From Cerioporus squamosus (taxonomy: Eukaryota > Basidiomycota > Agaricomycetes > Polyporales > Polyporaceae): 12,091 bases of DNA. Of this stretch, positions 1-7,611 are shown piece after piece (within the stretch, counting starts at the first letter, position 1; every line of letters starts with the position of its first letter). The stretch spans positions 1-12,091 of the forward strand of contig JABYQS010000858.1 of the NCBI GenBank assembly GCA_022592435.1, given 5' to 3'. Both the position numbers and the translations under genes were made by a program. Below the pieces are notes generated by a model that was not told the origin of the DNA, searched no databases, and saw only the letters and a list, made by a program, of their open reading frames with translations.

Positions 1-149
1 GTGCGCGCAAGGTGTGCGCAACATGTATTGCAATCCTATTCTACTGACATGTGCTACAGAAATGGAAGAACGAACGCGAGCCTCCTGCAGGAGGCCCGTC
101 GCATGGACAGACCCACAAGCGAGGCACCAAGACCATCAAGAGCAACAGT

Positions 150-418
150 GAGCAGGCGGTCGAGCAGGCGTTCGAGCAGGCGGGCCAGCAGGTGGGCGAG
201 CGTACAAGCGAGTGAGCGGGCGAGCGTACGAGCGAATGCGCGAGCGAGCGGGCTGGCAGGCGAGCGGGCGTCGAGCAGGCGGGCATACAAGCGAGCGGGC
301 GAACGCCCAGACGGTTGCGCGAGCGAGCGGGAGGGCGGGAGGGCGGGTGGGCGTACGAGCGGGCGGGCGGGCGCAGGCGGTCACGCGAGCGGGCGGGCGG
401 GCGAGCGGGCGGGCAGCA
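150..418. repeat. GC-rich four-base-periodic low-complexity array
   Basis: This stretch is built from degenerate GAGC, GAGCGGGC and GAGCAGGCG units, such as 'gagcaggcg' repeated near 150-180 and 'gcgagcgggcgg' repeated towards 400. Because the unit length is four, all three frames of each strand stay open and give arginine/alanine/glycine/serine-rich or proline/alanine-rich peptides. The long open frames here are a by-product of composition: there is no domain, no balanced amino-acid use and no splice pattern. I call it a decayed microsatellite-like tract. A transcribed function cannot be excluded from sequence alone. Confidence 0.8.
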
Positions 419-469
419 GACCCGTGTGTATTGTTAGTCGCGTGTATACATATGGTTATCGAGGGATAC

Positions 470-620
470 CGTTGGCTACGCCGGATATCCCTAAACATCT
501 GAGGTTCCCCAGGGTTACTCGTAAAAAAGCGGGGCTGTGCCGATCGCGCATAGTCTCGAGTAACCACGGGTAACCTGGGGTATTTCCGCGGGGTTACCCC
601 AAGGTTACCCAAGGTTACCC
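470..620. repeat. Fold-backs and GGTTACCC tandem repeats
   Basis: Ten-base units 'gggttacccc', 'aaggttaccc', 'aaggttaccc' lie head to tail at 591-620, with the same core in reverse (GGGTAACC) at 568-575. Just upstream, CCCCAGG plus GTTACTCG (507-521) is complementary to CGAGTAAC (557-564) and CCTGGGG (574-580). This gives a 15-bp interrupted hairpin with a 9-nt bulge on one side and a 35-nt loop. A smaller imperfect hairpin (AGGGATA...TATCCCT) sits near 463-492. Such clustered short inverted units resemble transposon-end or MITE-like DNA, but no transposase frame is visible, so the origin is unproven. Confidence 0.55.
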
Positions 621-898
621 AGAGTTTCTATGTCGGTTCTCACTGGGGTTGAAGGATCGATAGGCCCCTGGGCACCTATGTATAGAGACTGCCGGCTAAC
701 GCGGAGTATGTATTGAGCACACCGAATATCATGCCGAGATTGAGACCAGAATTGAGATACATCCTGAGAGCAAGTACAATCCGAGAACGACTACAACCCA
801 AGAGCAAGTACAGTTGACAGCGACGGAGTCCCAGAAACGACGATTATATGCAGCCCTATAACGTACGTACGAACTAAATGCTTGCCGACGACGACCTA
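621..898. other. Intergenic, 3' flank of the GNAT gene
   Basis: I see no supportable gene here. The only structure noticed is a 12-base direct repeat, 'agagcaagtaca', at 767-778 and 801-812, and an alternating 'acgtacgtac' at 861-870. The region lies downstream of the minus-strand acetyltransferase gene, so its high-coordinate part should contain that gene's 3' UTR. No AATAAA was found on the minus strand. Confidence 0.5.
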
Positions 899-1849
899 CT
901 AAGTAGTCGGGGAGACAGGAGAAACAGGTAGCAGAAGCAGGAACTCGTGTCCATCTAACAAGGCACCCAACACCCACCGGTTCTGCTCCACGTAGACGTT
1001 TAAAGCCTCCTGCGGCTCCGCGTGATCGACGAAGTACTGCGTGTAAACGGAGGACACAGTGCCGTTGGTCACACTGGGCTGGAACAGCGAGCCACGGAGC
1101 TCAGCCGTCTTAAGGTAATCAATTGTGGTGCTCTTCAGGACGCCCTGGGCATGAGTAGCGGTGAACTGGAGATCGACCTGCTTGGTAGCAAGACCTGCGA
1201 AACATGTAGGTGAAGTGAGACTCACGAGAAAGATCTGAATACGCACTGTTAAGTTTGCAGAGAGCATGGCAAGCGGCGGGATGGGAAGACACCAAGCCCA
1301 TCATCGTAACGCCCTCGTACCAAGTATGGTACTTGAGGGTCTGGAGGAGCTGGGTAGCGATGTAGCGCTTACGCTGGTTAACGTGGACGACAAGCTGGGT
1401 CACCCAACCGACGTAACCTAAGACTGGTCAGGTGTTGCTGGAGGGCACTATGTATGGCTACTGACCTTTCCCATACTGCCACTTCGTGGCGAAAGCATGT
1501 CCCACGATCTCATCCTGGATGCGGGCTATCATGAGGATCGTATTGTTGGGATCCGAGAGACACTGGGAGCGGAGCCTCTTCGCCGACATTGCTACACGAC
1601 CACCTTGCAAATGATCTTCAGAGGTACGTTGCAATCTGGAAGACTACATCACTTACCAGGCTTGAGTGGACGGACGACATCTAATGCCCACACGCCATAG
1701 TTCTCGCTGAAGAGCCGGGCACACTCCTTCAGGTGTTCCTCGGTGACCTCGACACCCGCAAATACTTCTGTGGAGCGCTTGATCTTCGAAGACATGTTGG
1801 GGACGGAGGCGGTGGGTTTGGCAGGAGGGGATGGGGTGCGGAGAGTCAT
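899..1849 (-). CDS. GNAT-family N-acetyltransferase-like protein
   Basis: Four exons (minus strand): 1657-1849, 1466-1603, 1247-1417 and 899-1194, giving 265 aa. The introns of 53, 48 and 52 nt have GTAAGT, GTCAGT and GTGCGT donors and keep the frame. The ATG at 1849 is chosen for its CAAC context; a later ATG (residue 19) is possible. The protein resembles a fungal family of GNAT acetyltransferases, which transfer the acetyl group of acetyl-CoA to an amine. It has an N-terminal RLFSENYGVW block (residues 45-54), a long beta strand VTQLVVH (116-122) followed by the acetyl-CoA loop region (125-131), a GLVSSHPAA block (151-159), and a conserved-type C-terminus with VDHAEP and a final hydrophobic GHEFLLLLP. 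The loop reads R-K-R-Y-I-A, so the usual glycine of Q/R-x-x-G-x-G/A is absent. Substrate is unknown. There is no signal peptide, so it is probably cytosolic or nuclear. The family call comes from recognised sequence pattern, not a search. Confidence 0.82.
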
Positions 1850-2268
1850 GTTGTGGTGGTGGGCAAGGAGCAACGTGGGTGGGGCAGAAGCGGACCTCGC
1901 CTTTGTGAGAGCAACGTGGGACTCCTGCCGGCTTGTCACTATACAGTAGTATGTTGTGGACCCCCGCGACGAGTGCAGGCCGTGCAGTTTGTTGTGCCCA
2001 TGCCGGGCCTAGATGTGCTACTATGTTCACTGCTGCGTCATAGCAGGCGGAGATTTGGAGAGAAATGATGGGCAAGAACTGCCCCCGTGCGGTTTTCGGG
2101 GTCCCGCAGCCAGCAGATACATGTTCTGCGCGCTGCATTCCGGGGTTCCCTCGAGCTTGTCCTCCCTCACGACCTTCGTTCCATTCTCCTCGCCAGCAAG
2201 GCATACATAGCCTACGCTCTCCACTCCTCGCTCTCGCTAGTCGAAGCCCCACGACCACGCTCCCTACC
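1850..2268. promoter_or_regulatory. Divergent intergenic region (shared promoter space)
   Basis: These 419 bases separate the start of the minus-strand acetyltransferase gene from the start of the plus-strand secreted-protein gene, so both 5' UTRs and core promoters must lie here. The stretch before 2269 is rich in C and T (for example 'ctcctcgctctcgctag'), typical of filamentous fungal leaders. A weak TATA-like 'catacatag' occurs at 2202-2210, about 60 bases before the ATG. Several open frames cross the region but none has a supported start, domain or splice pattern. Confidence 0.5.
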
Positions 2269-3414
2269 ATGCAGCTCTCCTTCGTTGTCTCCGCTGTGGC
2301 TATGGCCGTCCTTTCCGGCGTCTCTGTACGCGCGGAATCCCACACGATCCGTTTCAAGAACAAGTAAGTAACGACGCGTTTGCCAACTGGAAAGCTTGCT
2401 CATGTGACAGTCTGTAGCTGCGGGAAGGGCACTGTGAGTGTGCATACGAGACGAGACAATTTGAAGAAACTAAAGAAGGTTGTAGCCCCAACTCATCCAG
2501 AACGGCAAGGTCCTCTCCAGCGGCGAGGACTTCGTCAGCAACGGCCCTTTCTCGGCCGCCATTGCGTGAGTCTATACGTGTGCTATGTACAGTCATATTG
2601 AAGCTGATGATCTGCCAGCTACCTGCAAACTGGTATGATTGTGTTAACGCTATGAATGCGGCCCCGGTACTCACTTCTTGTCAGGCGAATGCCTCCTCAA
2701 TGGAGAGAACTGCTCTACTCTCGAGATGACCCTCGTTAACCCCACGGCTCCCGGGGCAGGCTCGTCAACCGACATTAGCTTGATTGCGCCTCACGCGTTC
2801 AACGTTGAGACGACCTTCAGGTAAGATACAATGCCAGTCCATGTGGCAATGGCGTTGACGCCACCTTTTTTCATCGTGTAGCTACTTCGGCGGCTGCGAT
2901 GGCCAGGGCGCCACCTGCAGCAGCGCGGACTGCTCGACGGCCTTCTTCAAACCGAATGACAACCAGGTTCAGGTTCAGTGCGAGTCGAACGACGTACGGA
3001 GCTCCTTGAATGAACCCGAGTCCCATCTTTAATGCCTTCCTGATTGATTAGGTGAACCTCCTCATCACGTTCTGCGGCGGCACCGCGCTCGCTAGCAACT
3101 CGAGCAAGCTCTCGTCGTCTGTCTTCTCGCACACCTCTGCTGCTGCCTCGACCAAGTCCGCGGTCTCGCATGCGGCGTCCACCACCAAGGTCGTCACCAG
3201 CGCCGTCGCGAACGTCGCATCGACCGCCACCGCATCCTCCGCTACCGCGGCCACGGCATCCGCATCTGCGTCTTCTGGCCCCAAGTGCCGCGCTGGAGGC
3301 CGCCGTCGCCGTTCCACCGAGCAGATCGAGGTTGCCGCCCGCTCGGCCGACTACGCCCACCGCCGCCACCACGCGCGCAACATGGAAGCCGTCCGTCGTG
3401 CCGCTTCCCACTAA
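2269..3414 (+). CDS. Secreted cysteine-rich 'glycopeptide'-like protein with basic tail
   Basis: Seven exons: 2269-2363, 2418-2433, 2486-2565, 2619-2632, 2685-2820, 2882-2993 and 3052-3414, giving 271 aa. Exons 2 and 4 are micro-exons of 16 and 14 nt; they supply CGKGT and YLQTG, which read continuously with their neighbours. Residues 1-22 form a typical signal peptide (hydrophobic core 5-18, cleavage likely after VRA). Residues 23-161 form a compact domain with eight cysteines (33, 71, 78, 119, 126, 131, 147, 159), enough for four disulfides, with blocks FKNNCGKGTP, NGPFSAAIAYLQTG, STDISLIAPHAF and YFGGCDGQG. This matches a family of secreted agaricomycete proteins often labelled 'glycopeptide' and distantly reminiscent of thaumatin-like folds; the function is not known. 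Residues 162-225 are Ser/Thr/Ala-rich, probably an O-glycosylated linker. The tail (226-271) is Arg/His-rich with RRRR at 235-238. There is no GPI-type hydrophobic end. N-glycosylation sequons are at N77 and N167. Confidence 0.85.
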
Positions 3415-4020
3415 GCGACTCCCACTATTTCATCCCTCCAGGCACAAGCTCCCTGGCAGCGATGTACCCGATGACCCAACAAACACACACACACCACGTC
3501 GCCACGTCCACTCTCGTTATCCCTCCCCCTCATTTTGCCTTGTCTCTCGAATGTGCTCTGCTTGCTATCGGGTTCTGCATTGCTCCAGCCTACCCCGCCG
3601 CCGCTCGCGTGCGAGCTCACGTTGACGTCTTAGACATGACCTGTTTGTTATACGACCGCCACGCCCTGGAAGGGGGACGACCTGCCACATGTTGTACTAC
3701 TGTAACAGTTGCTGTCCCTGGCTCGCGGTTCTGCTGTGCACGTAGCTAGCCTCGTGCGCAAGCGCGTGCATGTCTAGGCGGCTTGGGTATAATCATTATT
3801 ATTTGTAGCTTATGTGAAGCGATCGAATGCATAGATGTTTTCACGCTACCTTGCTTGCGACTGTGCGGTGTATCGGACGTCGACGATGCACTGCAGGTGA
3901 GGCTCGTAGATACCAGAGTCAGAAGGGAGTAATGGGAACATGAAGAACTGATTTATTGAGGAACATCGTTCCAGACGAGAGAAACGACCCGAAGCCGTGG
4001 CGCGAGCAGAAATATACGCT
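3415..4020. other. Convergent 3' intergenic region
   Basis: The region lies between the stop of the plus-strand secreted-protein gene and the stop of the minus-strand protease gene, so it holds both 3' UTRs. An AT-rich patch 'ataatcattattatttg' at about 3789-3805 may mark the 3' end of the plus-strand transcript, although no exact AATAAA is present on that strand. Open frames here (for example at 3285-3749 and 3411-3620) have no recognisable domain and lack supported starts. Confidence 0.6.
3952..3957 (-). terminator. Polyadenylation signal AATAAA of the protease gene
   Basis: The plus strand reads TTTATT, so the minus strand reads AATAAA. It sits 64 bases past the protease stop codon at 4021-4023, a usual 3' UTR distance for a fungal gene. 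The hexamer match is exact; its use as a signal is inferred from position. Confidence 0.6.
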
Positions 4021-5475
4021 CTACTTGAGACTGGCGAAGCCGACAGCGTTCTTGTCAAACGAGAACACAGAGTAGACGTTTTTCATGAAGCTACACAGGG
4101 TCCGTCAGCACTCAGCTCAGCTCCGAGAACAAGTCCGCGCGCGTTCAGCCAACTCACCTGTCACCGACCAGCCAGACATTGTTCCCGAGCCCGAGGTCCT
4201 GGCCGACAATCGCCCCAGCGCACTGCGTGGTGCTCACACGGCCGAGGTTCATGTTCGCCGCGGAGATCGTCCAGCTCTTGCCGCCCCAGCTGAACGCAAC
4301 GTTCGACGGAACAGCGTTGCACGGGAACGAATAGAAGCCGTTCTTCGCGTCGTACACCTGCGAGCCGGGGATGCTCTTGTAGAACGTCTGGACCTGGCTC
4401 GGAGGGCCGTAGATGAGCGTCGTTCCCGAGTCGATGACCGTCTGGATGCTGGACACCACCGTCTGTCATCGCCCACAGCGTCAGCGTCAGGGCCCGAGCC
4501 TCACAATGCGGGACTTCGCACCTTAGAACCAACGAGCACCTTCGCACTGCCGATCTGCCAGAACCCAGAGCCAGTGACGGAGTGGTACTCGATCGCGCCC
4601 GTGTAGAGCTGCGAGTTGGTGCCCCCGAGGTACAGCTCCGAGCCAGACTTGGCCAGCTTGAACGCGAACACGCCGGTCTTCACCGAGTTTTGCGCCTTCG
4701 CGCTGTTGAAGAACGGGTTTTGGCGAAACTGCGACAGCGCGGGGTACGCCATCCCCAAGATGCCGTCCATCGCCTCACCAGCGAACGACGACGACAGCGT
4801 CGTGACCGGCGAGAAGTACTGCCCGCGCGCGGTGACCCCGGCAACGGTGACGGTGTCGGTGTACACGGGCCCCGAGACGGACGAGCCATCCCCATACGAA
4901 ATCTGGAACGTGCCCGACTTGCGCACGGACGTCGTCGAGGGGGCCGCGTCGTACTTGTGCTTGCCGTTGCACGTGGAGCTCGTGCAGTTCACGGAGGGCA
5001 CCCAGAGGTCGGACGAGCCCGTGTCGAAGTCGATGAGGAACGACTGCTTGTTGCTGCCGATGGCGATCGGGCCAGCCCAGTACTCGTCGTTGGCCTCGTC
5101 GGTGAGAGACTCGGCTTGGCGCGCGGAGAGGTCGGCGGAGGTGACGTTGGCGACGGCCCGGATGTGTGAGCCCGCGTTCATCGCCTCGGGACCCGCGTTG
5201 CGCTTGAGGTTGATGAGGTTGCGGCGGTGCTTGCTGGAGAACGCAAGTCGATGAGTTCCAGAGAAATACCGATGCGCAAGGCGAGAGGAGGTGGTGACTT
5301 ACTTGTGATCGCGGACGATCTGCCTGATCGCGCCAGGATGGTCGAACGACCCGTCCTCCTTGGTGAGCGTCTTGCGCTTCTCGATGGCGACTGGAGTGCC
5401 AAGTCCCCCGGCCAGTGGAGTGGCAGCCGCGGACATAACGAGAGCCAGAGTGATCAAGCTGCTCTTGATGAACAT
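4021..5475 (-). CDS. Secreted pepsin-like aspartic protease (family A1)
   Basis: Four exons (minus strand): 5303-5475, 4522-5233, 4158-4462 and 4021-4090, giving 419 aa, a full-length fungal pepsin zymogen. The introns of 69, 59 and 67 nt have GTAAGT, GTGCGA and GTGAGT donors, and all junctions keep frame. The ATG at 5475 has the context CACA. Residues 1-19 are a signal peptide. A propeptide follows to roughly residue 100, containing a possible Kex2 site (KR at 33-34) and a basic segment (KHRRNL, 59-64). The mature bilobed domain carries the first catalytic aspartate in DTGSSDLW (D128), the flap tyrosine in ISYGDGSS (Y171), the GILGMAYP block (216-223) and the second catalytic aspartate in VIDSGTT (D306). 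Cysteine pairs 141/146 and 343/376 are where A1 enzymes form disulfides. The end, FDKNAVGFASLK, is the typical C-terminal strand. The closest remembered type is polyporopepsin. The enzyme would hydrolyse proteins outside the cell at acid pH. It looks intact. Confidence 0.95.
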
Positions 5476-5562
5476 TGTGGAGATGCGTGTGCAGTTGTGT
5501 GAGTGGATGTGGGGTAGATGGGGATGCGATTCGATGTCTCTTAGTCGTCGAGGTGGCCATGG

Positions 5563-5570
5563 CTTTATGC
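5563..5570 (-). promoter_or_regulatory. TATA-like element of the protease gene
   Basis: The minus strand reads GCATAAAG, beginning about 90 bases before the protease ATG at 5475. Between it and the ATG lies a C/A-rich leader. An out-of-frame ATG sits at 5558-5560 (context GCCATGG), only a few bases after the box. It would therefore probably be upstream of the transcription start if the box is used at the usual distance. Confidence 0.4.
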
Positions 5571-5745
5571 TCCTCGACACACATCCGGCGAGTCGGATAG
5601 GAAAAGGCAAGACCGACGCAATTCGACTGAAGCTGGGATTCCGCGCTCGGGCAGTCGGGAGGGAAAGGACGCTGGACGCTGAGTGCAGGCCAGACTGAAA
5701 TCGGCTATAACGAAGTGGACGATCCTTGTTTCGCCTCCGGGGTCG

Positions 5746-5858
5746 CTTGGATCATCGCAATCGAGACCAGGCGCAACGGCTCCCGGTTGGATTCGCAACC
5801 CAGCGGAGATATTTGTAGACTCAGGGAACCTATACACCATGTGAGATCGGAACCAAAC
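5746..5858 (-). repeat. Long inverted repeat, left copy
   Basis: Read on the minus strand, these 113 bases match 11979-12091 on the plus strand at 112 positions without a gap; the one difference is T versus C in 'tttggttccga' / 'tttggtcccga'. Homology stops abruptly at 5858. At the other end it is limited only by the window edge, so the repeat may continue below 5746. The matching region starts about 270 bases upstream of the protease ATG, in the same orientation as that gene. A minus-strand frame starting at an ATG at 5838-5840 runs through it for 91 codons, but shows no recognisable domain. Confidence 0.9.
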
Positions 5859-5950
5859 GTTGATTGACGGGCGCGATTCAGGCTCACCAGTCTGCGAGCA
5901 TACATGTCGTTTCGAATGGACTTTTCACGAATATATCCTTTGAAAACCCC

Positions 5951-5977
5951 TACTATCAGTTCACCAGTAATGAAAAA
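5951..5977 (+). repeat. Short inverted repeat, left arm
   Basis: This arm is complementary to 6635-6661: 16 consecutive bases (CACCAGTAATGAAAAA against its reverse complement) plus a second 6-base match, TACTAT, giving 23 of 27 positions. The two arms enclose about 660 bases holding both coding relics. They may be remnants of a small inverted-repeat element or of an inverted duplication. Confidence 0.4.
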
Positions 5978-5983
5978 AACGGC

Positions 5984-6034
5984 TTCGTACTTGACTATCT
6001 CTCCCGTCCCTTACCCGATTTCTATCGGACCTTC
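5984..6034 (+). pseudogene. Coding relic, copy 1 (FVLDYL...DFY..F)
   Basis: Seventeen codons here align without gaps to 6473-6523 (copy 2). The two share 33 of 51 bases and 9 of 17 residues, plus two D/E exchanges. Several codon differences are silent or conservative (TAT/TAC, TTC/TTT, GAT/GAA), the pattern expected if both descend from a protein-coding exon on the plus strand. The surrounding open frame runs on to a stop at 6071 but has no start or domain that I recognise. The parent family is unknown to me. Confidence 0.4.
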
Positions 6035-6472
6035 ACAGATCGATTCCGAGCTGTCTTGAGTACCTGTGACTGATTTTTTGGAAGCGAGAGGATGGGATAG
6101 GAGGTGAAGCGAGGGCGGACACTGAATCGCAACAGCAATGAAAACTCCTGAGCCCTCGGGTCACGCATTTGTCACGGGCGCTGAGGCGGCATCTTTGAGC
6201 TCCGACTCGGATGAGCCCCCGTGCGCGCGGTGTCGTGTCGTCGAAGGAGGCCGGCAAACCTCAACTTCAGACTCCGACAGGCCTCGGTGGCTGACTGTCA
6301 CGCTCGCAGACCTCCTCCCTCCTACAGCATCCTCATCTCCCTCAATCCTCTCGGAAATTTCGCACAAGCACGCCTCAGGGTACGTCTCTATGCTGGCAAA
6401 GTTTCGCCGGCTCCGGATGAGCAAATCGCCCAGCCGAAGGCCATCAGCGCTTCGTACGACTGACTCGCCCAC

Positions 6473-6523
6473 TTCGTACTTGAATATCTCCACACTCCCT
6501 GGACGGAATTTTACGCTGATTTC
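6473..6523 (+). pseudogene. Coding relic, copy 2 (FVLEYL...EFY..F)
   Basis: This is the second copy of the 17-codon segment at 5984-6034, 489 bases downstream in the same orientation. An in-frame TGA lies three codons before it (6461-6463) and a TAG three codons after, with no splice acceptor between the upstream stop and the conserved segment. It therefore cannot be translated as part of the upstream frame. I read it as a decayed duplicate. Confidence 0.4.
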
Positions 6524-6634
6524 ATGAGTGGATAGAGGAGATGCAGGAGATTCAGGAACACAAAATTTTCTGGGAAGTGCTTGAGAAGTCGTGGAGATAG
6601 ACCCAATTTTTCACTTCTGTTGCAACTTTTGGGA

Positions 6635-6661
6635 TTTTTCATTACTGGTGCAGGCATAGTA
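6635..6661 (-). repeat. Short inverted repeat, right arm
   Basis: Partner of 5951-5977: the exact 16-base core is 6635-6650 and the outer 6-base match is 6656-6661. No clear target-site duplication was seen next to either arm. Confidence 0.4.
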
Positions 6662-7611
6662 TAGAGACCAGAAGTAATAGGATCACGACATGCGTGTTCA
6701 ACGCAGTCTTCTCATACGAGCGTGTCTGGCGGCGAACTAGTAGTAGCTAGCAATAGATCAAGACTAGTAACGCACCGGCGAGACCCTCATGCTCTGAGGA
6801 CCCGGAACCGAGTAAGAGGTGGCCCATGCAGCGTATGACGCACATAGACGCGTGGAGACGGCTTGCGATCGTCGATGGATGGTGCACTTGCTTGCCTCGG
6901 ACGAGCTCGTCACAGTACAACGTCCTCAGAAAGCCCAGGGAACATATAAGAACGAGACTCTTTGCATGGAACACGAACCTCTCCTTCCCTCCCTCTTCCA
7001 GCGGCCAGTGGCCCAGTGCTACTGCAGATGCGCGACACCCTCCAACTCCAGCACGGGCCGCTTGCCTGCGACGTGACATCCTCCCTAGAGGTCTGCTCCA
7101 TTCTGCAAGAGGGTATCCGCGACGATGCCACTGAGAACGCATAGTCCCAGCTCGCCGCTCGAAGACCAACACATGGGGCACGAAGAATGAAGCCGATCGT
7201 GACCGCTATGTCCGTCGTTGGGCGATCGGTTGCTGTGGGCGGAAGCAAATGCTGAGTACACGATCGTCAGCGAGCAACGACGTCCGCAGCCTCTGCAGAC
7301 TGCACGTCGGCGAGAGCGAGGACAAAGACGCGTCCGAGTCGCCCGCCCTGGACATGGGTTGGAAGCGCCCATGCTGCTCGCAAATAGGCGACAACAGAAA
7401 GACGAACATGCGCCCTCCTGCCTTGCGCCCTGTAGACGGTCATATATCCCTCCTCCGCTGTGTGACCTCACTCCTCACCTCACGTCCTCCCTAATCTCAT
7501 CTGGATACCTTATCGCTACCTCTCACGACTGTATTCTTACGCCTACTCACTGGAACGACCCCGCCCTACACCCAAACATCTTATACCAACTGAACTGCAT
7601 CCAGTCCAACC

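Larger units (their letters stand above)
5859..7611. other. Large intergenic region, no intact gene
   Basis: Apart from the relics and short inverted repeat listed separately, I find no supportable gene. Open frames on both strands between 6138 and 6527 and between 6747 and 7471 have no recognisable domain, no consistent splice pattern and contradict one another. The last 200 bases before 7612 are rich in C and T ('cctcactcctcacctcacg', 'ctacctctcacgactg'), as expected of the leader and promoter of the downstream 1067-aa gene. Its start codon sits in the context CAACCATGTC. Confidence 0.6.

Noticed and set aside
1..612. Long open frames on both strands (up to 190 aa)
   Set aside because: They arise from the four-base-periodic GC repeat: all frames are open, the composition is extreme and there is no domain or splice structure.
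4582..5254. Plus-strand open frames of 195 and 212 codons
   Set aside because: They lie opposite exon 2 of the aspartic protease, whose catalytic motifs and splice sites define the true coding strand.
5565..5840. 91-aa minus-strand frame through the left inverted-repeat copy
   Set aside because: It has an ATG but no recognisable domain or signal, and it overlaps the likely promoter of the protease gene.
6138..6527. Plus-strand 129-aa frame and the opposing minus-strand frame at 6161-6493
   Set aside because: There is no recognisable domain. The two frames exclude each other, and the only homology signal here (6473-6523) lies in a different frame from both. The minus frame also lacks an ATG.
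6962..7144. Small plus-strand frame (60 aa) ending at 7144
   Set aside because: Composition is ordinary, there is no domain, and no consistent upstream exon could be joined.
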